DNA of 64,000 nt from Symsagittifera roscoffensis. Its lineage: Eukaryota > Xenacoelomorpha > Acoela > Convolutidae. Positions within the stretch are counted from its first letter, which is position 1, and every line of letters begins with the position of its first letter. The translations under genes were made by a program, and so were the position numbers. Location of the stretch: positions 122,001 through 186,000 of the forward strand of contig NW_026971149.1 in the NCBI RefSeq assembly GCF_963678635.1, in the 5' to 3' direction. Positions 43,370 through 55,932 of the stretch are shown here, piece after piece. Under the pieces are notes generated by a model. That model worked only from the letters and a program-made list of their open reading frames with translations, was not told the DNA's origin and searched no databases.

Positions 43370-43729
43370 ATCAAAATTATTACGCGATGAAGATTAAGGA
43401 GATAGAAATTTGAAATTTTACATTGAGTGATTATTCCAAATCAGCACTGTATGACAATGCTCAACGCGAAATGAAGTCAAAATTCGGCAATTGCTCTAAA
43501 CGCGTGAACAAAAAACAACTCAACTTAATGAACTATATTATATCATCAGAATCTGATTAAGCTTCGCTGAATATCGCAATAACAATCGCTTCACTAATTT
43601 GAGTATAAGTCAAATGATAAAAAAATCATACGAATAACGCTGGGAAACAGTATTTTTTTTCAAAACATTCTAGATCAAATCCTTTTTGCTTATTTGGGTG
43701 GGGGGGGGGGGCTTGTTGTAACTTGTTAC
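43370..43729. other. Intron DNA between copy 2 and exon 9
   Basis: No ORF or repeat family recognised apart from a 12-G run at about 43700-43711. Confidence 0.5.
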
Positions 43730-43899
43730 CTATGGCCATCCAGACGACGAATCTGACCCAGGTGAGGGGGGATAGTTTGAGCATGAGGTAGATGTTAGCG
43801 AACACTGCACAGACTGGAAGCAGGGGCACCCAGGGGGTCATGAACCTCAGCCGGGTGCTGTTCTGTGGCTCACGCATGATTAGAAACAGCAGACCAAAT
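43730..43899 (-). CDS. SLC7A14-like coding exon 9 (last in window)
   Basis: [45 protein letters not shown], then donor G|GTAACA in phase 1. The next exon is not found down to position 1, except as low-probability candidates. Confidence 0.88.
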
Positions 43900-46800
43900 C
43901 TACAAACATTACAGGGAAATATTAGACCATAGATAGCTCTGATCATTTTGTACAAATGTATGGCTTCATAGTTCATGGCAACCGGCAAATGTGACATAAC
44001 TTACAGTCAACGAATAGTTGCAGTTGTTATATTACTCCCAGACTTTATACCGTTAATGCCAAATTATTGGCAATCTCGGCAGCATTGATTTATTTATTCG
44101 ATTAAAAACGGCGCTTTAAGGATAATTAGATTTTTTGACACAACTTTTGAGTGGAAAAATGATTTCTTACGCCAAAAAGAGCATGCGTTGGTTAATTAAA
44201 TTGGTCCATGTTCGTTGGGCGAAATAATATTGCCAACAATAAGTAGTTAAATTAAAGATGCCAGTTTCAAAATCATTTTCAGTTGCCAATCAAAAAAGCG
44301 AATAATGAACTTTTAAAAACATGGCTATTATTAATAAGCATTAAGAGTGCAGTGCTGTAGCGTGTGTCAATTGCAGTGATAAAGATGTTCACCCGATGGC
44401 CAGGAAGAGGAGAGCGAGAATGGAGAAGTACCAAGTCCAGCTGGGGGAAAAGACAGTGACCAGATGGAGCAACAGGAAGTCCACGGATATCAACATGGTC
44501 AGATTAGCCACCCGGGAACTGCTCTCGGCTGTCGGCACAGCAGTGTTGTCGGGAAACCCGAGATATACCCGAGCCACCATCCACTTCGGCTCAATCATAG
44601 CGGCTAACGAGTCGTAACACATGGCCACAGGCCTCGGCAGGAGTCCCCCATCGTCTGCAAAGTCACCCACCAGTCCTTGTTTCTCGTAGTCTCCCCCGGG
44701 ATCCACAAGGTGCTCCTGGGATCCCCGAAAATCGCTGTTGTGGTATCCTGCAGCTGCCCCGAAGTTGTTCTGCTCTTGTCCAAGTGGGGTTTTTTGGCCT
44801 GTTAGGGCTCCGTAGCCCTGGGAACAGGGTAGTTTGCCATTCTGCTGTTCTAACTGGGATGTGTCTTCTTGGAACATGTTCTTCGGCTCATATCTGAAAT
44901 TTACAGTTGAAAACATAAAACGCGAGTTCAAGCTTGAGTTCACCTGCGCTTGAGAAATAAAGATTCTTAAATGATCAATTGTGTTACATCACATCAACCT
45001 GAAACCGTATTATGATACTGGAGAAAGGGCTTTTTTTCCTCCCCCCCCCACCTGCAAATTTGTACATGTAAATTTGTTGACCACATTGTCCGATTCTTAT
45101 GAAAATTTACATACAGACTAATAAGGCCACGGCAAACATATTTGGTCTTCATACTCAACCTCGTAAAACTACTCGTTACACTAATATATTGGGGGGGGGG
45201 CGACGGAAAAAGAGCCGGAGAAAGTGATAAAATACCGTGATGAAAATAAGATGTGAACTTTTCGGGTGGGCATGTTAGCTAGTCGGGAGAGGGCGTGTTA
45301 TCCCAGGCGTGTTATTACATATCACATCAGCATAGTGTGTGGTGTCTATGTTGTGCATGCTGACCTGAGCAAGAGTACAGAGATGGAGACGAGAGTGTAT
45401 GCGAGGAGGGTGCCTATGCTCATCATCTCCACCAGTGCCTGCAGGGGGAGCAGCAGGGCCAGAAGGGCAGCACACAGTCCACTTACCAGAGTGGCCACTA
45501 TGGGCGTGTTAGTGAAGCCACTCACACTGTCAAAGTAACTAAACAACACACAACACTACATATTATACTTAACCATATGCTAGTCCATCTCCTTTCATAG
45601 CCTATTGCTTAACTAACTCAAGGGGACATTCGTTACAAGGCGATACAAATGAGTTAGGACCGAAGTGTATAACTCATAGAGTAATTTCGGATAGGGTACA
45701 CCGTCTGCTCGTCACGCTATCTTATTTTCGGCCGGATAGATTCGTGCAACTTCTTAGTCTAATACCAATCCTAATCTTACTCTTATACTATCTAGTCTCA
45801 GGTTGTTTAACTAGTCTCTGCTAGGCTCAATAGATCTAGGGTATACTGGTTTATTGCGGCTGCTGAAGTACTCGGGAGAGTTCAACTAGTTTCTAAGTTA
45901 AATTCAAATCTCTCTGGTGCTGAAATTACAAGTAATTCCAGCACTTACAAATAAGTGGGTTGTTAGTTAGATGGATCATGATTGGTTAATATTAAATACT
46001 TTACAGTGGTAAAATATCTAATTTATCCAATCATAAAATGTAGTTTAGATCAGGTTCCACCCATCCGGGTTTTGCAGAGTTTTTTAGAATAGTCTTTCTG
46101 TAATTCAAAGGATGGATGATGGACGTTGGTGTTTGGCGAACATCATATTTCTTCTGGGTTCTCTTGTTAGAGAAGTTCCAGGTTCGATCGTTGTGTCTTC
46201 TCATGACAACGACTGGGTTTTCGCAACAAGCTCAAATCTGATTTCAGAATGGTTGGCTATGTCAGGTTTTTCTGTTTCATTGATGAGAACTTCTTTGTGT
46301 TTGATCTTGTCTGGGAATGGCGTGGAGATTGTGCGTGGAGGGGATGCCTGGTTACTCGGATCTGTACGTATACTTGAACATCGAGGTGGTCATTGGTCTA
46401 GTTCAATGAAGTCCTTTTCTGCGAAGTCAAGTCGTACTCTAAATCCTTTGAGTTGTGATTGTGGGCGGCATATTGATTGAGGTTGGCCATTCTTTTTCGA
46501 GTGTAGTGGGTTCATTTTGTCTTTGGATGTTCGTCTTTGGTGTTGTATGCTGATCTATATATTGCATAATATAATTTACATTTTATAAAACTTTTATTAG
46601 TTTAATGTTTTTTAATTATGATTTTGGTTAGTTGTTTTCACAAAAGCTTTTTGTTTTAGTTCAGTTATTTTGAAGAGTTACTCACCCTTGAGTAGCTCTT
46701 ATTAAAAATAGGAGTGTGTGTCACAAAGCGTGGATGTAGCGCGGTGGGTTAGGCCGGCTATAGAGCATGCTCAGGACGTCCTCTTCTGGTGGGTTAGGCC

Positions 46801-49800
46801 AGGAGTGGGAGTATGATTGCATGCGGTTTTTGTGAGAGGTCCTGTTATGTGACAACGTTTTATGTTGGGTTTGTTGTGGTTTTTCTTATGTTTTGTTGGT
46901 TGTGTCCTTTTTTCAAAAATCAAATTGTTTGTGGTATGGGTTTGTCTTTCGACTTTTTTGTGTTTTATTATCCTTTCAAGTTTATGAATGCGGGATGAGA
47001 CCATTCGGGGTCCCAAACATAGTCTGATTGTTCTGTGATGGCAGTATCATCGTTTGAGTTTTGGGGTCTAAAATTTTTTCTTGCTTGTGAAATTAAATCA
47101 ATATTATGTGTGAAATAATCTATTATGAACCATGCCAAAATTTTTTGTAAGTCGTGTTTTGTATGTTGTGAAACTTCATCTTTCGTGAAATTTTCTTTAA
47201 TTATTTTTAGAAAACTAGAGAGTGGTGTGATTTCATGTCGTACTCTTATGTGTTTAGATGTTTCTGTCGGTGAGACATTTGGGATTGGGATTTCGTTTTC
47301 TAATATCGAGATATAACTATATATTATTGCAAAAACTTCATTGGTGAATATGGAGTTTGCTCTTTGTGAGTTATGATATTGTATGCTTTTTATATATTCT
47401 GAGAATACTTTTGAAAATTCTAAATCAAGGTCGTCTGTTTGAATTACATATTTGCTGTGATTCTGGTTTGGTGAGCTGAATTCTATGGAGTAGATTCCGT
47501 ATTGTTGTGTTAAGTTGCATATATCTTTCAAATAGTGATCGATAATTTGTCTTTTGATTTTTACATCTGGGAACTCTGTTTTACATGGACTGATTCCGGG
47601 TTCAAACAAATTTAAGAGTAAATTTTTGCAAAATATATGCTGTCCTCTATCAGTGGTTGCATCTACGATAAAGGGGAAGATATCATCATCATCTGGACTT
47701 TCTTCACCTGGGGTGTGTGTTGAGCTCATTTTTTCGTTTGATGACTGTTAATATGTAATTATCAATGTGTCTAATTGGTTGATTCCAATTGTATAAATGT
47801 ACTGGTTTGTGTTTATATTGCTTTTTTATTCTTCTTTTTCCTCTTTTTGATGAATTTGAAGTTGTTTCTGAGTCGGAAAAATATAATTGATCGTGAATGG
47901 GGCAATTTTTATCTATAGATTCTTTTAATTTATAAAGTTCGTCTAAACTGCTGGTTTCTGATTCTGAAAATGCGTTGCGGTTTTTGGAAAATCTTTTTCG
48001 TGTAATTTGTCTTTGTTTGGTTATTATTTTTCTTTTTAGTGTTTGTCGTTTTGTTCTGATATATCCAACTGTTTGTGTGTGTGGTGTGATTACAAGATCG
48101 TATTTTTTGTTATCTATTTCACAATTGTGTAAAACGATTCTTTGTTTATTTCCTAGGTTTTTAAATGACATAAGGTTTAGGATGACGGATGCAAAAGGTT
48201 GTTAATGATTTCTATTTTCTTAGACTGTTAGTCCTTACGATTTTTTGGTTAGCCTAACCTGGGTCTATTTGTTCAGGGTTGGGGAGAAAAGTATATCGAT
48301 TCCGAAGAATGATTTTATACTTTCTCGTGGCTAGTATAAGCTAAGGTGTTAACTTACTTAATCTTACTTAAGGGTAGTGATTGTGTTCAGGGTTGGAGAA
48401 TAGTAAATCGAACCACAAGGTTCAGGTATAATTAGAACGCGAGTAGTTCGTTAGATACTATTTTAAACTTACTAAGTCTAAGATTTATCCTGGGTCTGGT
48501 AAGAGGGGGGATCAAGTGAAGGATGAATAACCGAAGTTCTTCACTGTTTATCCTAATTTGAATGATTAGTTTTGTTCAAAAATTTCTGTTAGTCCTGGGT
48601 TTTTAGAAAGGGTTGGATAGTGAATCGACGTTTGAGGTCGTTAGACACTAGCTAAGTGGGTGGGGGAGAACAAAATTGTTCTTTTTGATCCAAGGAGAGG
48701 CCTTGATGATCAAATTTTAAATTTAATTAAATAGAAAATGATTTAAGATCCAAGGATGAGCCTTGATGATCTGATTTTAAATTTAAGTGAATTTAAGTTT
48801 AAAATGATTTAATTTTGTGTAGAGAAAAGATTTAGTGATTTTATGATATAAGTGAGCTTATGAATGCTGTTATGTTTAGGTGATGAAGCTGGAACAACAG
48901 GATGGTTTATAATTACTAACCATTTATTGTCATGCTACTAATTTTTACTTTGATTTTTCAATAAATATTTTTCAAACATGTTTTGTATATTACTGCAGAA
49001 TTTAGGAAAACGATCTGAGATCTCCTTATCAATCGTTATTGTATTTTAATAATTTGGTTTAGCGCCTGAAATGATTTTGAAGATTGACTTCAAGATTTTA
49101 TGTTTGCAAATGAAAATCTAAATTCATTGCTAGTAGTACTCTAAATACAAAAGTTTGTGTTGGCTTTTGCCGAACTATCATATAACTATATGGTAAGTTT
49201 CTACTTTGTCGTATGTCGTCTCTGGTTCGAGGTCTTCTTGCAATTCCGGGTAGTTCTCTTATCGTTCGGAATATTGGCTTTGATCTATTGAGTCGTAGAG
49301 ACATTTCGATTAAATTATCGTCGTGTAACATTTTTAAAATGTTTTGTCTAAATTCTAATCTATTTTTGGTTAATTCTAAGCTATTAAGGTCTTGTTCGAG
49401 ACTTATGGTCGCACCAGATGAGTTAGGACCGAAGTGTATAACTCATAGAGTAATTTCGGATAGGGTACACCGTCTGCTCGTCACGCTATCTTATTTTCGG
49501 CCGGATAGATTCGTGCAACTTCTTAGTCTAATACCAATCCTAATTTTACTCTTATACTATCTAGTCTCAGGTTGTTTAACTAGTCTCTGCTAGGCTCAAT
49601 AGATCTAGGGTATACTGGTTTATTGCGGTTGCTGAAGTCTTCTTGGAGAGTCAACTAATTTCTAAGTTAAATTCAAATCTCTCTGGTGCTGAAATTACAA
49701 GTAATTCCAGCACTTACAAATAAGTGGGTTGTTAGTTAGATGGATCATGATTGGTTAATATTAAATACTTTACAGTGGTAAAATATCTAATTTATCCAAT

Positions 49801-52800
49801 CATAAAATGTAGTTTAGATCAGGTTCCACAAACGATCCACCACGGGGAACAACATTTTTTTCTTTATATTCCACTACACGGATCAAATAATACGGGAAAG
49901 CCCATCAATGTCTGAAAATCTCTGAAGCATTTTAGCATTTTAATCTCACAAGTTTCACAACTGATTTTAGATGAAACTAATGTACAGTATTATTGAACTG
50001 AAAAAAGAAAAACTTATTTTGTGGGTAACGGGGATATTGATTTAAAAAAATAAGTAAATACATGCATCTGAATTTGCATCTGAATTCTCAAATATTTCAA
50101 TTAACTGAAGTTTGGGGCTAGATAAGCCATCCAAAAAACAGCCACAATGCGTATCGATCTCTGACAAGTGAATAACTATACTATAACTAAAGAGTCTGCT
50201 GTGAACATGCCTGAATAGGAGACCGTCGTGGGACATGGCATAGATGATTCTGGCCATGGGGAACTGACTGCCCAGGAGGGAGGCTGTGAGGGAGGAGATG
50301 GCCCCGAATGCCACGAAGTACTTGGCCGCATTGGCCCCCCTCATGACGAAGCTGGTGGTGAGGGCACTCTCCGGGTCTATGTCCTGGTAGGGCACCTGCA
50401 ACCCACACACACACAACACGCAATGCACAACTTCAACTTTTTTAACCTTTTTAGGAAAAAGTCTGGGAAAAAGGAGTGTGGACAACGTTTGTTTGTATGC
50501 ATGTATATTTGTAAATATAGTAGATACTAATTTCGAAAGGAAGTTCGCTGAAAAACTGCAGTTTCTTTGCCAAACTTTCGATCTTTTTATTAATTGGCAT
50601 TTTTGACTTTTTTAGTAATTAAAAAATCATGTTTGTTTGTGCAGTTGGATCAGTTTGTAATTGTGTATGCATTTATGTAAATATGCGTGAATACACTAAC
50701 TTTGAAAGGGATCTAGCGCCGAAAATTGCATTTTTTCTAGCCAAAATTTTTTAAAAAAGTTTGAATCAATATTTTGATCATTTTTGACCAGTATTTTCAA
50801 AAAAATTGGCCAAAAAATCTGCCAAAACGTTGGGGGAGGGGCATGAACTATAAGGAAGGAGTAGGGGAGGGGGTTGTTGGTTCTTGTGGGGAGGGGCAAG
50901 GTAAAATACAAAAGGGCAAGCCTTGGAGGGATATGGTGGCAAAGGGTAAACATTTTGAAATTTGAAAAAGCTTAGGTTTAGGAATCGAGTAAGCCGTATG
51001 ATCGTTTCGCAGAATATCTGCATTAATCAGTTGATAAATTCAGAACTTTTTGCAACATTTGGACGACGCGAGACAAAAGTAAACCTGAAAATCCATTTTA
51101 AAATCCATTTTTAAATTTAACAAAAACAAAGGATTGCTCTCATTTTTTTGACATTTTATTGTCTGATGGGAATCTATTATATTTTAAATATTTTAAACCA
51201 TAAAAATCCATTTTAACTGATTTATTTTCTTTTTCTTAGATGTGGGCAAGCTCCTGATTATTGGAAATGGTGAGAACCTTTGTCTTCGGAAGTGTTTTAG
51301 TTTTTTTTCATGCAAAATTAGGTACGCAAAATATAATTCGGAATGGGTCGAAAAAATATCAGTCGACATTTGAGCGAAACTATGATTTTCCAAAACATGT
51401 TCTCGCTTTGAGGAGAATAACCGGTTTGCAGTTTTTGATTTTTGGTCTAACTTTGAGCGAATAAGGTGAGCGAGCATACTTATTTTGTTTTCAATCAGAA
51501 TAATTTACCACAAATAATCATCGGAATGGGTCGAGTCATATATCACATTAAAGCCCTTTTAGTTGTAATTTGAATGAAAATTAAAAAAAAATTCCTTTGT
51601 TGAAAAAAATCAGATTTTTGAGTTTTAATCTGATTTCGTGCTCGCAAGGCATGGTCTTATTAAAGGAAAAAACTTATCCTCTAAGTAGTGAGAACTTCGC
51701 TTTAATAAAAAAAAGAATTTTACCGCTTCATTTAGCGCTTCTTTGGCATTCAAATTTTTTTAAAAAAATTTACTCTGCAAAGAACAATAGAAAAACATAG
51801 TAGAGTTTTAAAAAAATTCCGGTTTTGTAAGTGAGTTTTTTTCAAACACAACCGCTTTCGACTATCTGTAACCGACTAATTGTCTTCGCGTTTGTCTAAT
51901 GAATTTTCGTTTTCAAGATTTTATTAATTTGATTGTTTAAACTGAAGATTGTTGATCTGCATACTGCATAAGAGAACTAGATTCAGGGAATTATTCAAGA
52001 GTTAGAGTTCAATCAAAGTCTGATAGAAGTTTGATTTCTACATCCTGCTTGCAACTAAATTGAACGCAATTGTTGGGTGATGTATTACAATCGTGTCTGT
52101 ACAAAACAGTCCCATGCAAAACAGTCCAATACAAAACAGTCCGAAAAAACATAGCAAAGTACAAAAAAACAGTCCCATACAAAACAGTCCCAAAAATAGT
52201 CCAAAAAATTGTCCAAAAAACAGTCCCATTGATCGAAGTGATAATTGTTGCAGAAACTGGTAAGTAAATTTATCTCGTATTAAACACATTTTGATTCCAA
52301 CTAATCCGGATAACAATAGGTAGTATAGTAGAGAAATTAGAACAACCTAGATAACAGCAGCGGCCACTCAATAAAAGCAATAATATTTGAAACATTAAAA
52401 ATAACGCAATTTTAGAAAATGGACTCTTTTTTTAATCCACGCAAAAAAAGAGACAGGTTGTTTAATCTGTTTCACTTCCAAACACTTGACAACACTCAAA
52501 AGAAACGAAATTCACTATCTATCGATGGAAATCATACTTACAAACAAAAATTCTGAGTTACTGATTTTTGAAGGGTATGCTTATATTAAACACTTGATCA
52601 CTATGATTAAGTCATATCAACCCAACGATATTATTGGGTTTTTGAAAGGATGTAGTTATAATAATAAATTATAACCAGAGTTTTCTTTTCTTTTTAATTT
52701 TCATATTTATTCATATCTAAGCAATAAAATTTTTCCAAGTTAATTAGTTTTCTTGATTTTTCAAAATTGAGCTAGAGTCGATTTGAACCCGGCAAAAATA

Positions 52801-55800
52801 ATGAATACATTCAAGGTGTTGCTTTTTCTTTTCCCTCCGCCCAACCCTCTAAGTTTGAACCCATTGTTGTACCCTAGCTATACCCGTTATCCTATTTACC
52901 CGATTTTCAACTTATTTCTGAGCTGATTACCATATAGTTTTTTCAATTCCTTTATAGCTTATGTGTCAAGTGTCAAAAGTACATGGTCCTATGATCAATC
53001 GTCCATGCAAGGAATGACCGCCAAAGAATTTTTCCGACATAGAGCCAAAAGGTTCACAGCCCTGTTAGAGTTTGAATCGAAAAAAAGCTGAGATTTGATA
53101 AACTGCTATTTAAAGACCAAAGTAGCAAAATTACGAAAACTGTAACAGATCATCTCAAGTCTTCAAAAAATGAATTGCTTCTTCGCAAGGATTTAAGTTT
53201 TCGGAAACGACTTTTTAGGCAACGCAAAGCAATTCATCTATTATTTTTTTTGCTTTTACAATGCAATCTAAATTTAAAAAATCGGAAAAAATGGGATTTT
53301 TAAGTATTTTCAAGCCAAACTCAAGTAGAATAGCGTTTATGTAACGTTATCTTGGTTTATAAAATCGGAAGATATAACTTCTTCAAAAGTTGCTATTGAT
53401 TAGCATTTCTGGTTTATACTTGAACGCCCGAAAATCACCCGCACCGACAAAAATGGATTAGGATCGATTTTAGTATGAAAAAAGTACGTTGAATAAATTT
53501 AAAACGATTTTAGTATGAAAAAAGTACGTTGATTAAATTTAGATCGATTTTAAAACCTGATTTATGTGGATCAGTTTTTTGAATTCTTTAACATATAAGT
53601 TTTTTAAAGGGTATGTTTTTTCGCCGTGTTAGCAAAAAAAAACGATTTTAGTGTGTCGGAAAATCCATCGAAATCGATTTAAATCAATTTTTTAAAGACT
53701 TAAATTGATTTAAAGTTTTCAAAAAGATTGATTTAAATCGATTTAAAATCCATTTAAGTTCGTAAAATGTACATGGTTAAACGATTTGGATCGATTTAAA
53801 ACCGATTTAAAATCAATTTAAATCGACAGGAAACCATTTCTGTCAGTGCGGGCAGGCTACGATTTTCTTTTCTCTCAGCTGAGTTATATCAGTTGTGCAG
53901 CCACCTTTTGTAATATATCACACGTTTTGGGAGCGGCAGTAGTCCTTGAAAAATTAATTGCGAATTCTCCCATTTTTCCTGTGCTTTTGCACTGTATTTA
54001 CAATTTCAACAGTTAGTAGCTGTTTAAGGTTAATTCAGCTGAAATAGAGGTAAACATGTTGCTGCAAAGTAGCTTGTGAGTAAAAATTTATTCCGGAAAA
54101 AAGTAATTAGCTTGTTCTGACTGATAATATTTATCTGATTTGTTGTTTCATTCTTTTTTAAATCCACTTTTCTTACCATGAGAGTGATAATGAGTGAGCA
54201 GCTCTCATAGGCGACGAAGCAGATGACGAGGGTGAGGACTATGGCCAGGGGGATACTCCGGGAGGGGTTCCGGCTCTCCTCCCCCGTAGTGGCTATGATG
54301 TCGAACCCAATGAACGCATAGAAACAGGTGGCCGCACCAGCAAACACCTACACACAACAAACAGGCACCCAAAACTCTTCACCTGGCCAGAAAACAATTT
54401 GAAGTATAAGAAGGTTCTGAAAATGAGAAGAAAAAAAATAAAATTTCAGCTACAGAATAAGTTGAGCTAGTTCAAATATTCGGAAAACTTCGCTTTTTGT
54501 TTATCTTTGAAAAAAACTGCCTCAAATTTGTTGAGAAATGTGTTGGTTCTATTGCATTTTGTTTTTCCCCATCATAAACAGACAGTGAGGATAATGCCTA
54601 CCCCAGATGCGCCATAAGGCAGCACCCCCTCCTCCTTCCAGATCTCTGGCTCGACATAGAACAGACCACAGATGACGACGAACACCCAGGCGGCCAAGTT
54701 GACTAGATTGAGGGCGTTGTTGAACCAGATGGAGGACTTCACACCTGCTGCGAGGAGGATGGTCATCGCAATCACAATCACAAACGCCACCAGGTCCGGG
54801 AAGCCACGGCCTAGCAACACACACACCACATAAAATGCACTACACATACACATACACAGAGAGAAAGAGAGAGAGGGAGAGAGAGAGAGAGATTTTCTAG
54901 ATGTAGTAGATGTTAATGGGAAGTCCCTGATGTTGGGGATTTATGTCTTTTCCAGTTTTTGGAAAAGATTTGTCAAAAGTATTTGTGTTGGTTTAATGGT
55001 GAAGCTAGTTGAAGTTAAGATTACTTATAACGGGATAACGCTTGGTTGCACAGTAGTCATTGCAAAAGAAACACGAAGAAACATTTTTTATCGTCCTTTT
55101 ATGTTTTTCTTTTCCTTTTTGGTTTTTCCCAAGTTTTGCTATGTTTTGGGCATTGGAGTTGAGCTCCTCGAGTTTTGAATTAAAAGTGAAACTAAGCGAC
55201 TGGAAGATGAAATGGAACAATTCTTACCCTGCTGCGTGCCTGCACCCAGACTCTGCATGAAGCTACTGATTGCGTGGTGAGAGAGAGAGTCGAAGCAGCT
55301 GCTCAGAGCACTGGCCCCAGCTGCAGTGCCTATCATGTACTCTAAGATGAGGTTCCAGCCAATGACGAAGGCGAAGAACTCGCCGACTGTGATGTAGCTG
55401 TACATGTAGGCACTGCCAGTCGTCTTGGGAGCACGCACTCCGAACTCAGCATAGCAGATGCCTAACAAAGAACAAATGCAACCTTTGATATTACACTGTT
55501 GTCACCATATTCTGACCGGGGTCAAGGTGCTCCTTTTGTGTTTCGATCGTTTTCTACCGAAAAAATGTGTTCGACCCGAGGAAGATATGTTTCGACCGTG
55601 CTGCACCCTAACCTCTATTCTTTTTCGGTCGAGCACAGACATGTGCGCGACTTTGAAAGTCGAAACTTAAAGCGAGCACCTCGACCAGGGAGAGGAAGAC
55701 AAAAATGTCAAAGATTGAAAAATGATTCCTGATATATCAAACAATCATTCTATATTTTAAATAAAGATTCCTTTTTATTGAAACTTGTGTGTTTCATCTA

Positions 55801-55872
55801 CGTCAAAACAATTCATTATTTGTATAATTAGTTTATCTTTGTTGTTTTATGTTCGATTGTGCGTGTGTGTGT

Positions 55873-55932
<60 letters not shown>

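Larger units (their letters stand above)
45650..49828 (-). mobile_element. Copy 3: 4.2 kb internally deleted element inside intron 6
   Basis: Two 410-bp LTRs (45650-46059 and 49419-49828) with the 4-bp duplication CAAA on both sides (45646-45649, 49829-49832). On the minus strand it reads LTR, primer site, A, leader, B and the first ~250 codons of gag, then jumps near 46975 into the 3' non-coding region, losing about 14.7 kb relative to copy 2. It is in the same transcriptional sense as the host gene, so its AATAAA signals lie in sense within the intron. Its LTRs differ at roughly 8 sites, so it looks older than copy 2. Confidence 0.93.
50396..54176. other. Intron 5 of the SLC7A14-like gene (3.8 kb)
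   Basis: AT-rich intron without a supported gene. It contains a minisatellite (52101-52228), a 40-bp direct repeat (53466-53545) and an ATCGATTTAAA-rich stretch (about 53650-53826). Confidence 0.6.

Noticed and set aside
50187-50530. Other-frame ORFs around exon 6
   Set aside because: Shadows of the GC-richer exon; only the frame with the [16 protein letters not shown] segment fits the transporter.
52070-52267. Lys/Thr/Val-rich ORF near 52.1 kb
   Set aside because: Produced by the ACAAAACAGTCC minisatellite.
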